Shown here: positions 9,789 to 19,463 of the stretch, piece by piece
Position numbering within the stretch: the first letter of the stretch is position 1
How the letters are laid out: the number at the start of each line of letters is the position of its first letter
Assembly: GCA_026709935.1 (NCBI GenBank)
Contig: JAPOSC010000081.1
Location: forward strand, 1 to 64,000
Source of the DNA: Thiotrichales bacterium
GTDB taxonomy: Bacteria > Pseudomonadota > Gammaproteobacteria > HK1
DNA length: 64,000 nucleotides
Direction of reading: 5' to 3'
Notes under the pieces: model-generated
The model's input: only the letters and a program-made list of their open reading frames with translations
The model's database searches: none
Told to the model about the DNA's origin: nothing
Position numbers and translations under genes: made by a program

Positions 9789-10871
9789 TCAGTCGCCGGC
9801 CATGCTCCGCGGACCATGGGGATGATCGGCGTGCGGGTAGGGATGGTGGCCGTGGGGATGGGCGTGTTCGTGATGGTGGCCGTCGTGGCCATGGGGATGA
9901 TCGTGCCCGTGGTGGTGGCCGTCGTGACCGTGGTGATGATCGTGTTCGTGGTGGTGGCCATTGCCATGGGAGTGGCCGTGAGAGGGCGCGTCGTTGCCCG
10001 TGCCGATCCCCTCCACGTGGTGATGGTGACTCTCCTGCGGCAGCCCCACCTCCGCCTCGAAGCCGAGGATCTGCGCACGGTACTTGCAGAGCTTGCAGTT
10101 CATGTTGTTCTCGCCGTTCAGGATCTCGTGAACGCGATCCGTGAACGCATCGAGCACCATGGGGTGATCGTTGAGGTAGCCGGCCTTGAGGAACTCGATC
10201 TCCGGGTGGTCGGCCGCCACAGTGTCGGTGTGGTCGTAGATGCGCTTGACGAGCACGCCGGTGAACAGGAAGTACGGAAAGACGACGAGGCGGCGGTAAC
10301 CGAGTCGGGCCGCGTGACGCAGTCCGGGCTCGACCAGCGGGAAGGTCACCCCGGAGTAGCAGACCTCGCCCCACCCGAACCCGAAGCCCTCCCACAGCAT
10401 GCGCATGACCTTGTTGATGTTGGAGTTGGCGTCGGAGTCGGAGGTGCCGCGCCCGACCACCACCAGCATGGTGTCGTGCCGCGGCACATCGTCCCTCGCC
10501 CGATCCAGCGCCTGCTGGATGCGATCCCCCGCCGCTTTCAGCATCTTCGGATCTATGCCGAGCTCGCGCGCGTAGCGGATCTCCATGCCGGGATGCGAAA
10601 CCTCGTAAGTGCGCAGCACCGACGGGATGTCGTTCTTGGCGTGGCCGGCCGCGAACAGCATGCCGGGCACCGCCAGCACCAGGTCGTGCCTCGCCGCGTG
10701 CAGCTTGTCCAGACCGTCGCGGATGATGGGCGTGGCGAACTCCAGGAACCCGCTCTCGACCTGGTACTGTGGCAACCGCTCGCGCAGGCCTCGGGCGACG
10801 GCGTCGAACTCCGCGACTGCGTTCTCGTCACGGCTGCCGTGACCGCAGATCATGACCCCGATCTTGCTCAT
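9789..10871 (-). CDS. cbiX: Sirohydrochlorin cobaltochelatase with Fe-S-type CxxC motif and His-rich C-terminal tail
   Basis: MSKIGVMICGHGSRDENAVAEFDAVA...NCKLCKYRAQILGFEAEVGLPQESHHHHVEG...GHSHGNGHHHEHDHHHGHDGHHHGHDHPHGHDGHHHEHAHPHGHH. Confidence 0.93.
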   Translation of the reverse strand: MSKIGVMICGHGSRDENAVAEFDAVARGLRERLPQYQVESGFLEFATPIIRDGLDKLHAARHDLVLAVPGMLFAAGHAKNDIPSVLRTYEVSHPGMEIRYARELGIDPKMLKAAGDRIQQALDRARDDVPRHDTMLVVVGRGTSDSDANSNINKVMRMLWEGFGFGWGEVCYSGVTFPLVEPGLRHAARLGYRRLVVFPYFLFTGVLVKRIYDHTDTVAADHPEIEFLKAGYLNDHPMVLDAFTDRVHEILNGENNMNCKLCKYRAQILGFEAEVGLPQESHHHHVEGIGTGNDAPSHGHSHGNGHHHEHDHHHGHDGHHHGHDHPHGHDGHHHEHAHPHGHHPYPHADHPHGPRSMAGD

Positions 10872-10921
10872 GTCGTGCTCTCCTGGTTTCGTCCGATGCC
10901 CTGTGGTCTGATGCCGCAGCC

Positions 10922-11908
10922 ATGAGTGGTTCCGGGCTCGAACTTCACGTCGTGCTGGCGGCGCTGCTCATCGATGCCGCGGTGGGTGATCCCGCGTGGT
11001 TCTATCGGCGGGTACCGCATCCGGTGGTGGCGCTCGGCAAGCTCGTCGAACTGTCGGAACGTTGGCTGTACCGGGCGTCGCCCCGCTGGCTCTGCGGGCT
11101 CGGTGGCGCCGCGACGGTGGCGGTGGTGGTCGGAGCCGGCGTCGCGGCCGGCTGGTCCATCGAGCGTTTCCTGATTGCGCGCTGGCCCCATGGCTGGGTG
11201 CTGGAAGGAGTGATCGCCAGCACGTTGATCGCCTTTCGCGGGCTCCACGATCATGCCCTCGCGGTGGCCGACGGGCTCGACCGGAGCCTCGACGCGGGCC
11301 GGGAGGCGGTGAGCCACATCGTCGGCCGCGACCCGGCGAGTCTGGACGAGGCGGGCGTCGCGCGCGGCGCGATCGAATCGGTGGCCGAGAACTTCTCCGA
11401 CGGGGTGGTGGCGCCGCTGTTCTGGTACGGACTGGCCGGGCTGCCGGGGCTCATCGCCTACAAGGCCGTCAACACCCTGGACAGCATGATCGGGCATCGC
11501 ACCGAGCGCTACCGACACTTCGGCACCGCGGCGGCACGGCTCGACGATGCGGTGAACTGGCTGCCCGCCCGCCTCGCGGGCCTGTACTTCGTGGCCGCGG
11601 CCTGGCTGCGGCCCGGCGCGAACGGCGCCCGCGCCGCGCGGGTGATGGTGCGCGACGCCGGGAAGCACCGATCGCCGAATGCCGGCTGGCAGGAAGCCGC
11701 AGTTGCCGGCGCGCTCGACCTCGCCCTCGCCGGCCCGCGACGCTACCGCCACGAGACCGTCGACGACGCCTGGATGGGCGACGGTCGCGCCGAACTCGAC
11801 GCCGGCGACATCAGGCGCGCGCTCCATCTCTACATCACCGCCGGCACGCTGGTCGCGGCGACCTTGGCGACCCTGGCGACCTCGGCGGCGCTCGGGTGGC
11901 TCATCTGA
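10922..11908 (+). CDS. cbiB/cobD: Adenosylcobinamide-phosphate synthase
   Basis: [28 protein letters not shown]...[30 protein letters not shown]. Confidence 0.95.
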   Translation: MSGSGLELHVVLAALLIDAAVGDPAWFYRRVPHPVVALGKLVELSERWLYRASPRWLCGLGGAATVAVVVGAGVAAGWSIERFLIARWPHGWVLEGVIASTLIAFRGLHDHALAVADGLDRSLDAGREAVSHIVGRDPASLDEAGVARGAIESVAENFSDGVVAPLFWYGLAGLPGLIAYKAVNTLDSMIGHRTERYRHFGTAAARLDDAVNWLPARLAGLYFVAAAWLRPGANGARAARVMVRDAGKHRSPNAGWQEAAVAGALDLALAGPRRYRHETVDDAWMGDGRAELDAGDIRRALHLYITAGTLVAATLATLATSAALGWLI

Positions 11909-13353
11909 AGGACGGCGTCGAGGTCCAGGCTCGATTCCAGATGCTCGGCGAGGGCATCGAGCGTCGACTCGATCCGATGCTCGAAGGCGAGGCCGGATGC
12001 GGCCCGGCCGCCGAGGCGTTCGAGGAACGCGGCCCTGAACCCGTCGCTCGCGAACAGGCCATGCAGATAGCACCCCATGACCCGGCCATCGGCGGAGACC
12101 GCGCCGTCCGGCCGCCCGTCGAGATCCAGCATGGGCGCCGACAGCGCGGGGCCGGTCGTTGCCCCCACGTGCATCTCGTACCCCCGGACCGGCCGTCCGC
12201 TCAGGCGCTCGGTGCCGCTCACCTCGACGAGCCGCTTGGCGCCGGCGAGCACGGTATCGAAATCGAGGAGCCCGAGCCCCGGTGCCTCGCCCGGCTCGCC
12301 CTCGACCCCGTCCGGATCCCGGATGACGCGCCCGAGCATCTGGTAGCCACCGCACAGCCCCAGCAGCCAGCCGCCCCGGCGCAGGTGCGCCCGGATGTCC
12401 ACGTCCCAGCCCTGCGATCGGAGGAAACGCATGTCGCCGATGGTCGCCTTCGAGCCGGGCAGGACCACGAGGTCGGCGTCGCCCGGCAGGGCGTGACCCG
12501 GCGCCACGAACCGCACCTCGACTCCGGGCTCGGCGATCAGCGGATCCAGATCGTCGAAGTTGGCGATGCGCGAGAACACCGGGACCGCGGCCACGAGGGC
12601 CGCGTCGGGCCGGGTCTCGGCGTGGCGACCCACCGCCACCGAGTCCTCCGCTGGCAACCGGTGCGCATGCTCGAAGTACGGCACCACCCCGAGACACGCG
12701 AGGCCGGTCCGGCGGCCGATGACCTCGATGCCGGAGTCGAAGAGCCGGATGTCGCCGCGAAACCGGTTGATGATGTAAGCGCTCACTCGCTCCCGTTCGG
12801 CCGGTGACAACAGCGCCATGGTGCCGACGAGGCTCGCGATGACCCCGCCCCGGTCGATGTCGCCCACCAGCGCCACCGGCACGCCGGCGGCCTCGGCGAA
12901 CCCCATGTTGGCGACATCGCCAGCGCGCAGGTTCACCTCCGCCGCGCTGCCGGCGCCCTCCACCAGGATCAGGTCCGCGTCATGGCCCAGACGCTCGAAC
13001 GATTCGAGGATGCGCGGGAGCAGATCGCCCTTGAGACGGTAGTACTCCCGGGCGCGGGCGTTGCGCCAGACCTCACCCTGCACCACGACCTGCGAGCCCG
13101 CATCGGTCTGGGGTTTGAGCAGCACCGGATTCATGTCGCGCGACGGCGCCACGCCACAGGCCCGCGCCTGGAGCGCCTGCGCGCGCCCGATCTCGCCGCC
13201 GTCCGCAGTCACCGCCGCGTTGTTCGACATGTTCTGCGGCTTGAACGGGCGCACCCGCAAACCACGGCGGCTGAACGCGCGACCCAATCCGGCCACCAGC
13301 AGAGACTTGCCGACATCGGAGCCCGTGCCCTGCAGCATGAAGCTGGCCGTCAT
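11830..13353 (-). CDS. cobQ/cbiP: Cobyric acid synthase
   Basis: [59 protein letters not shown]...[10 protein letters not shown]; 3' end overlaps convergent cbiB by ~79 bp. Confidence 0.95.
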   Translation of the reverse strand: MTASFMLQGTGSDVGKSLLVAGLGRAFSRRGLRVRPFKPQNMSNNAAVTADGGEIGRAQALQARACGVAPSRDMNPVLLKPQTDAGSQVVVQGEVWRNARAREYYRLKGDLLPRILESFERLGHDADLILVEGAGSAAEVNLRAGDVANMGFAEAAGVPVALVGDIDRGGVIASLVGTMALLSPAERERVSAYIINRFRGDIRLFDSGIEVIGRRTGLACLGVVPYFEHAHRLPAEDSVAVGRHAETRPDAALVAAVPVFSRIANFDDLDPLIAEPGVEVRFVAPGHALPGDADLVVLPGSKATIGDMRFLRSQGWDVDIRAHLRRGGWLLGLCGGYQMLGRVIRDPDGVEGEPGEAPGLGLLDFDTVLAGAKRLVEVSGTERLSGRPVRGYEMHVGATTGPALSAPMLDLDGRPDGAVSADGRVMGCYLHGLFASDGFRAAFLERLGGRAASGLAFEHRIESTLDALAEHLESSLDLDAVLQMSHPSAAEVARVAKVAATSVPAVM

Positions 13354-13383
13354 GGCTCAGCGACTCCCGGCGACGGGCACGGA
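13351..13383. repeat. 33-bp direct repeat, copy 1 (overlaps cobQ start codon/leader)
   Basis: catggctcagcgactcccggcgacgggcacgga, 30/33 identical to 13577-13609. Confidence 0.75.
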
Positions 13384-13576
13384 TCCGACTGCATTTGCCG
13401 CGTTGAATGCAGCCAAGGGATAACTCGGGGGTAGCTCGGAATGCTCGCCGCCGCTCGCTTCGCAAGCTCGTTCCGGACCGTCGAATACGCCGGCGCGTCC
13501 GGACTCGTGTTCGCCTTGCCAGTCCAGCTATCTCCGCGCCTTCGCTCACAACCTGAGGAGACATGCGGGCGGGCGC

Positions 13577-13609
13577 CATGGCTCACCGACTCCCGGCGGC
13601 GGGCGCGGA
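13577..13609. repeat. 33-bp direct repeat, copy 2
   Basis: catggctcaccgactcccggcggcgggcgcgga. Confidence 0.75.
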
Positions 13610-13627
13610 GGCAGTGCGCGTGCGCGC

Positions 13628-14278
13628 TCAAAACTCGATGCCCTTCTGCGCCCGGACCCCGGCCCGGAACGGGTGCTTCATCATGGTCATCTCGGTCACC
13701 AGGTCGGCCGCCTCGACCAGTTCGGGCTTGGCGTTGCGGCCGGTGACGATGACGTGAAGCATCTCCGGCCGGTTCGACAGAAACTCGACCACTTCGGCCA
13801 GGTCCAGATAACCGTAGCGAAGCACGATGTTGAGCTCGTCGAGCAGCACCATGTCGTACTTGGGGGCGTCCCCGCGTGACGCCTCGATCATCCGCTTCGA
13901 AACCTCCCACGCGTTCTCCGCGGCCCGGATGTCGCGAGCGCGGTCCTGCGTCTCCCAGGTGAAACCCTCGCCCATGGTGCGGATCTCGACCTGATCGGGG
14001 AACTTCTCCAGTACCGCGCGCTCGCCGGTCTGCCACTTGCCCTTCACGTACTGGACGACACCCACCTTCAGGCCGTTGCCAAGCGCGCGCACCACCAGCC
14101 CGAACGCGGCCGTGGACTTCCCCTTGCCCTTGCCGGTGTGGACGATGAGCAGACCCTTCTCGATGGTCTTGCTGGCCAGAATCTTGTCGCGCGCAACCTT
14201 GCGCTTGCGCGCCTTCTCGTTCGCCCGGCGGTTGACCTCGTCTTCGGTGACTGCTTCAGCGGGGAGCTCGTCGGTCAT
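13628..14278 (-). CDS. cobO: Cob(I)yrinic acid a,c-diamide adenosyltransferase
   Basis: MTDELPAEAV...KGLLIVHTGKGKGKSTAAFGLVVRALGNGLKVGVVQYVKGKWQTGE...LLDELNIVLRYGYL. Confidence 0.95.
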   Translation of the reverse strand: MTDELPAEAVTEDEVNRRANEKARKRKVARDKILASKTIEKGLLIVHTGKGKGKSTAAFGLVVRALGNGLKVGVVQYVKGKWQTGERAVLEKFPDQVEIRTMGEGFTWETQDRARDIRAAENAWEVSKRMIEASRGDAPKYDMVLLDELNIVLRYGYLDLAEVVEFLSNRPEMLHVIVTGRNAKPELVEAADLVTEMTMMKHPFRAGVRAQKGIEF

Positions 14279-14604
14279 GACCATCTCCATCAGGTGGCGG
14301 GGCGGGGTGGGGAACCAACCGACCCGCAACATGTGTCCTCGCCGGCTACGCGCACTTCCCGAAGGCAGCCGCGCTACCGGCGCCGCGCACGACCCGGAGC
14401 CCGGCCCGCAACATGGCCCGCACCATGGCAATGACGTTGGCGACGATGCACGCCCGCGGGAACTCGGGGGGCGAGAACGATGGGGGTTTCGGCATGCTCT
14501 CCTCCTCCATCTTGCCGAGGATCAGCATGCGACTCCCGAAAGGAAGGAGCAGAGCGGAACGCGCCCTGTCCACAAGTCGCCCGCATCACCTGCCCGTAAC
14601 GCAG

Positions 14605-14860
14605 ACTCCACTGGAATCAGGCCGGTCTCCGGACTCGCGGCAGTGCCGGTTACCCGGCCTGCTCGCCTACCGTTGCGGGGGCAGTGTCGGAATTGCGATT
14701 CCGGCCCGGATTTCCTGGCCCGGATTTCTCACCAGCTTGCGGCCGCGTCCTCGCTCGCAACCTGGTGAGAAATCCGGGCCGGCGAGCATCGCGCACCGAC
14801 TTCCCGTTTCATCCCGGACGGCCCTGGCAAGCCGCCCGTCGGACACCTGATTCCGGGAAC
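14605..14860 (-). ncRNA. Cobalamin (B12) riboswitch with expanded loop
   Basis: Reverse strand reads GAAACGGGAAGTCGGTGCG ... TTCCGACACTGCCCCCGCAACGGTAGGCGAGC ... GAGTCCGGAGACCGGCC, the conserved cobalamin-riboswitch blocks, upstream of the minus-strand cob genes. Confidence 0.9.
14717..14780. repeat. 19-bp perfect inverted repeat inside the riboswitch loop
   Basis: ggcccggatttctcaccag (14717-14735) / ctggtgagaaatccgggcc (14762-14780). Confidence 0.9.
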
Positions 14861-14913
14861 GCAGTCTGTAGTATCCCCCTCGGGACTGTCAACGAAACCT
14901 CGGAGGACGGGAA

Positions 14914-16113
14914 ATGAAGATCACGGCGCTCGAGACGATCCGGCTCGACGAGTTTTCGAACGTGCTGTGGGTGCGAGTGCATACCGACGAGGGCCTCACC
15001 GGGCTCGGGGAAACGTTCTTCGGGGCCCAGGCGGTGGAGGCGTATCTCCACGAATCCGCGGCGACAAAGTTGCTGGGCCGGGACCCGTTCGCCATCGAGC
15101 GCATCGGGCGGGACCTCACGCCCTACATCGGCTTCGCCGGCACCGGCGCCGAGACCCGGGGGCGATCCGCCGTGGACATCGCGCTCTGGGATCTCTTCGG
15201 CAAGGCGACCGGACAACCCGTCTACCAGTTGCTGGGGGGCCTGAGCCGGGAGCGGATCCGCACCTACAACACCTGCGCGGGCTACCGCTACGTGCGCAGT
15301 CGTCCCGACTGGGGGACCGACGACTGGGGGCTCGACGGAACGGCCGAAGGCCCCTGGGAGGATCTCGACGCCTTCCTGCACCGGGCCGACGAGCTGGCGC
15401 AGAGCCTGCTGGAGCAGGGCATCACCGGGATGAAGATCTGGCCGTTCGACCACGCGGCGCTGGAGTCCGACGGCTACTGGATTTCACCCGCGGACCTCGA
15501 TCGGGCGCTGGAGCCGTTTCGCAGGATACGCAGTGCGGTCGGCGACCGGATGGACGTCATGGTGGAGCTGCATTCGCTGTGGCGGCATCCCGCCGCGGTG
15601 AGGATCGCGGCTGCCCTGGAGCCCTTTGACCCCTTCTGGTTCGAGGATCCGGTTCGCATGGACAGCCTCGCGGCCCTGACCGACTATGCCTCGAAGACCC
15701 GCGTTCCCATCTGCGTGAGCGAGACCCTCGGCGGCAAGTGGGCGTTCCGCGATCTGCTGGAGACCGGCGCCTGCGGCATTGTGATGCCCGACATCTCCTG
15801 GTGCGGCGGCCTGACCGAGGCCCGCAAGATCGCAGCGCTGGCCGACGCGTATCACCGGCCGATCGCCCCCCACGACTGCTCGGGACCAGTAGCGTTCATG
15901 GCCTGCGTGCACCTCTCGCTCAGCGTCCCGAACGCGCTCGTGCAGGAGTCGGTGCGCGCGTTCTACACCGGCTGGTACCGGGAATTGGTGACCCAGATTC
16001 CGGTCATCGAAAACGGCTGGATCCTGCCCCCGGAGGGACCAGGACTCGGCACGGAGCTACTCCCCGACCTGCACGGACGGAAGGACGCACATGTGGTGGT
16101 GAGCCGGGGGTAG
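14914..16113 (+). CDS. Mandelate racemase/muconate lactonizing enzyme family protein (enolase superfamily)
   Basis: MKITALETIRLDEFSNVLWVRVHTDEGLTGLGETFFG...GMKIWPFD...FWFEDPVRMDS...PISPHDC-like PIAPHDCSGPVAF. Confidence 0.9.
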   Translation: MKITALETIRLDEFSNVLWVRVHTDEGLTGLGETFFGAQAVEAYLHESAATKLLGRDPFAIERIGRDLTPYIGFAGTGAETRGRSAVDIALWDLFGKATGQPVYQLLGGLSRERIRTYNTCAGYRYVRSRPDWGTDDWGLDGTAEGPWEDLDAFLHRADELAQSLLEQGITGMKIWPFDHAALESDGYWISPADLDRALEPFRRIRSAVGDRMDVMVELHSLWRHPAAVRIAAALEPFDPFWFEDPVRMDSLAALTDYASKTRVPICVSETLGGKWAFRDLLETGACGIVMPDISWCGGLTEARKIAALADAYHRPIAPHDCSGPVAFMACVHLSLSVPNALVQESVRAFYTGWYRELVTQIPVIENGWILPPEGPGLGTELLPDLHGRKDAHVVVSRG

Positions 16114-16216
16114 TTGCGGGAGGAAAGCGATGCGCACATCGGCAGCGATGGCATTTCGGCGTCGTTCGCCCGGCGGTGCGATACTCTCCCCGCTTGGGCC
16201 ACACAACTAATCTGCG

Positions 16217-16420
16217 ATGCCACGCAAGATACGGCAGCTTTTCGCCGACCTGCGATCGTCGGGGTTCGTGGAGATCGGAACCGGAGGAAAGGGCTCTCAC
16301 CGGAAGTTCCTGCATCCTGAATTTCCGGGTGCGGTGACGTTGAGCGGAAAACCAGGGGATGACGCCAAACCATATCAGGAGCGGCAGGTCCGACGCGCTG
16401 TCGAGGAGGTGAACAAGTGA
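16217..16420 (+). CDS. hicA: HicA-like toxin
   Basis: MPRKIRQLFADLRSSGFVEIGTGGKGSHRKFLHPEFPGAVTLSGKPGDDAKPYQERQVRRAVEEV; HicA fold with GSHRKF. Confidence 0.85.
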   Translation: MPRKIRQLFADLRSSGFVEIGTGGKGSHRKFLHPEFPGAVTLSGKPGDDAKPYQERQVRRAVEEVNK

Positions 16421-16638
16421 GACCGAGTGACCGATACCACAAGTGGATCGAGTGGAGCGATGACGATGATGTCTACCTGGGGCTTTGCCCGGACGTCATT
16501 ACGGGAATCCACGGGGATGACCCCATTCGCCTCTACGACGAGCTCTGCACCGTCATTGATGCAGTGCTGATCGATCTGGAGCAGTCGGGGCGGGTTCTGC
16601 CGGAACCACTGACCCGTCCCATGAGAGAGGTGGCCTGA
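16417..16638 (+). CDS. hicB: HicB-like antitoxin
   Basis: KWIEWSDDDDVYLGLCPDVITGIHGDDPIRLYDELCTVIDAVL; overlaps hicA by 4 bp (GTGA). Confidence 0.8.
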   Translation: MRPSDRYHKWIEWSDDDDVYLGLCPDVITGIHGDDPIRLYDELCTVIDAVLIDLEQSGRVLPEPLTRPMREVA

Positions 16639-16769
16639 CGGCGGGTGATCGAACTGGTGTCGCTGCACATCATCCGTCGCTTTGCGCGATGGACGCAACG
16701 TCCCGGCCGCTGCGGACTTCCATGAGGCGAGCATCCCGTTCGCGTCTGTGTAAATCGGGCTGAATCCAG

Positions 16770-18398
16770 ATGAATTTCGTTGATCTCTTCATGTGGTTCG
16801 GGAATTTCTCCGGGGAATCGGTCGTCAAATTCATACTCTCACTCGCGCGTTCGCTCACGGACGAGCACAAGCCTGGCTGGATATCGGTCGTCCTGGTCGT
16901 GGCGTTGGTGGGTCTGTCGCTCTGGTACTACGTCGTCACCCGGCGCTTCGTCGGTGCCGTGCGGTCAGTGCGGGCGATTCTCCGCACTGAGGGAGATCGC
17001 AAAATCACGCGAGATCGTCTCGTCGATATCGACCGGGAATTCGCGCAGGCACGCACGCAGGGACCGTTCTATGGACGGCTGGAGCGCGCGTGGCGGGAGT
17101 TCAAGGAGACTGCGCTCCCGCCGTTGGTGGATTCCGGGGTGCTGCGCAACACCGTGCGACCTTTTGTCTTCTTCAACCGTGAAGATCTCGGTCTGGAAGC
17201 GGGGATATGGCGGCAGGTGCCGGCCTTGTTCGTTTCCGTCGGACTGCTGCTGACTTTTCTTGGTTTGGTTGCGGCCCTTCAGAAAACCGGCCAGATCCTC
17301 CAGCCCGACACGGGCACGACTGACCCTAGCGCCACGGTGAATGCCCTGAAAGAGCTTCTCACCATCGCGAGTGCCAAATTCATCATGTCACTGACGGGAC
17401 TGGCCTGTTCAATCGTCTTCACCGTCGTTTTGAGGCTCTCGACGAAACGCAAGGATGAGGCGCTGCACATGCTCTGTGCGGACATCGAGCGCGGCTGTGA
17501 CTTCATGAGCGAGCAGGACGTGCTTCGCGAAATGCTTGCACAGGCGAAGGAGCAGACGACTCACCTCCAGGCATTCAGCACGGATCTGGTCGCTCAGGTT
17601 GCCCGACCGCTCAAGGAGGATCTCCCGAACGCTATCCGAGAGTCGATCGGCCAGGCCATGCAGCCCGTCATTGACAACATCTCCCGGGGCACCAATCGGG
17701 GCATCGAATCGTTGGTGGAGAGTGTGAGCGGGCAACTCGTCGAAGGAGTCGAGGGTTCGGTCCGCGAGATGAAAGTCCTCATGGAAACCGTCTCCACCCA
17801 GCTCGACAAGGCGGCCGGGCGGCTCGACCGCTCGTCGGAGACGATGGCCGGGAACGTGGACGAAGCGATGGGCTCCCTCGTCGGGAGTGTCGGACGTCTC
17901 TCAGCCGGCATCGACGACTCCACCACTCGACTCGGGAAGTACGCGGAGTCCATCGAAGGCAGCGCCACCATGGTTACGGCATCGAGTGAACAGCTTCGGG
18001 AGTCGAGTGAATCGCTCTCGGATGCGACCGGTCCGATCCGCGACTCGATTACCGAGATACAGGCTTCCACTCGGTCCATGCGCGAAACCTCGGAGCGTAC
18101 GGAATCGATCCTTCGGCACGCACACGAAGTGATCGAGGCGTCCCATATCTCGGTGCAGGACGGGCTGCGCACACTGGACCGGTCCGTGACCGAATTCAGG
18201 GAGGTCATCGGCCGCTATCGCGAGATCGACGACCATCTCGGTGATGCCTTCACGCAGATCGAGACCGATCTGCAGGCGAGCATCGAGGGGATTGGCGCGT
18301 TCAAGCAGAAGGTGAACGAGGAGTTCGGGCGCGCACTCAATCGGCTCGAGGCGGTGATCGCGCAAGCCGAACCGTTCGTCCCGGTATCCGAAGAGTAA
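16770..18398 (+). CDS. zorA: Zorya protein ZorA (MotA/TolQ/ExbB-like channel with long coiled-coil tail)
   Basis: TM segments, GIWRQVPALFVSVGLLLTFLGLVAAL and FIMSLTGLACSIVFTVVLR, long helical tail; first gene of a ZorABCD order. Confidence 0.9.
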   Translation: MNFVDLFMWFGNFSGESVVKFILSLARSLTDEHKPGWISVVLVVALVGLSLWYYVVTRRFVGAVRSVRAILRTEGDRKITRDRLVDIDREFAQARTQGPFYGRLERAWREFKETALPPLVDSGVLRNTVRPFVFFNREDLGLEAGIWRQVPALFVSVGLLLTFLGLVAALQKTGQILQPDTGTTDPSATVNALKELLTIASAKFIMSLTGLACSIVFTVVLRLSTKRKDEALHMLCADIERGCDFMSEQDVLREMLAQAKEQTTHLQAFSTDLVAQVARPLKEDLPNAIRESIGQAMQPVIDNISRGTNRGIESLVESVSGQLVEGVEGSVREMKVLMETVSTQLDKAAGRLDRSSETMAGNVDEAMGSLVGSVGRLSAGIDDSTTRLGKYAESIEGSATMVTASSEQLRESSESLSDATGPIRDSITEIQASTRSMRETSERTESILRHAHEVIEASHISVQDGLRTLDRSVTEFREVIGRYREIDDHLGDAFTQIETDLQASIEGIGAFKQKVNEEFGRALNRLEAVIAQAEPFVPVSEE

Positions 18399-18404
18399 CG
18401 TGCG

Positions 18405-19463
18405 ATGGCGATTACGGGGCTACGACGCCGGCACGCCGAGGAAGAAGGCGAGTCCGTCTTCGTCTCGATGACGGATCTCACCGTCTCCTTCCTGTTCATC
18501 CTCCTTGTACTTCTCGCATTCTTCGCCACGCAGGTTCGGCCTGACCAGCCTGAGAAGACGGTTCCGCTCAGTAAACACGAGGCACTTGAACGCGAATTCG
18601 AAACTGAGCGTAAGGAACGGCAGGTGCTGGCCGATCGTCTCACCGAAGCCAACGCCGCCAAGCATCGGCTCGAAGTGGCGCTTTCGAACGAGCGACGCCG
18701 CACGGATATTCTCAAGGCCGATCTGGCGAGAGCGACCGCCACCATCGACACGCTTTCGGCCGAAGTCGCCCAGCCGCCGGATCCTGACCCTCTCGCTGCT
18801 TATATCAAGGAAGGCTCTGAGACACGCGCGAGGCTTCTCGATAGCTTGGCGCAGAGGCTCCGCCGCAGCATTCCGGAGATCCAAATCACCGTTCGCAAGC
18901 GTGAAGGTGTCATTCGCTTTCACACCGACAAGTTGTTTGACACCGGGGAGTGGCGTATTCCAAAGGGCAGTCCCGCCGAGCGGGTTGCGCACGCGATCGG
19001 CGAAGCGCTTGCCGAGACGCTTCCCTGTTACACGCTGTCTCCGATCGACGTTCCCTGTGAAGGCGCTGTGGTCGCCATCGAGACCATCCAGATTGAAGGT
19101 CATACCGATGACGTTGGGCTCAGCCAGAAGCTTCAGCAGCGCGAGAATATGCTTGACAACTACGATCTCTCGGGGCGGCGAGGCGCCGAGACGCTGCGCG
19201 TCATGACGCGCGACCGACCTGATCTTGAGCTCAACAAGTACCTCAACCTGCGTGGACAGCCGGTGCTCTCCTTCGCCGGGTACGGAGAGACCCGACCCAT
19301 CAATAAAGAGAACTCCGATGAGGCGAGAGCGCAGAACAGACGTATCGACATCCGCTTCATCCTCCAGACGCCCCGCAACGATCTCGAGGTCGAACAGATT
19401 CGATCACAGCTCACTCGCCGGCGCGCCGACCTTCCCAACGTGATCGACGAGAGTCGCCCATGA
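18405..19463 (+). CDS. zorB: Zorya protein ZorB (MotB/OmpA-like peptidoglycan binding)
   Basis: MTDLTVSFLFILLVLLAFFATQV TM, OmpA-type IQIEGHTDDVG...LSGRRGAETLR...FAGYGETRPI...RRIDIRFIL. Confidence 0.92.
   Translation: MAITGLRRRHAEEEGESVFVSMTDLTVSFLFILLVLLAFFATQVRPDQPEKTVPLSKHEALEREFETERKERQVLADRLTEANAAKHRLEVALSNERRRTDILKADLARATATIDTLSAEVAQPPDPDPLAAYIKEGSETRARLLDSLAQRLRRSIPEIQITVRKREGVIRFHTDKLFDTGEWRIPKGSPAERVAHAIGEALAETLPCYTLSPIDVPCEGAVVAIETIQIEGHTDDVGLSQKLQQRENMLDNYDLSGRRGAETLRVMTRDRPDLELNKYLNLRGQPVLSFAGYGETRPINKENSDEARAQNRRIDIRFILQTPRNDLEVEQIRSQLTRRRADLPNVIDESRP

Noticed and set aside
14346-14573. Small minus-strand ORF between cobO and the riboswitch
   Set aside because: Lies in the leader; no recognised family, so not listed as a gene
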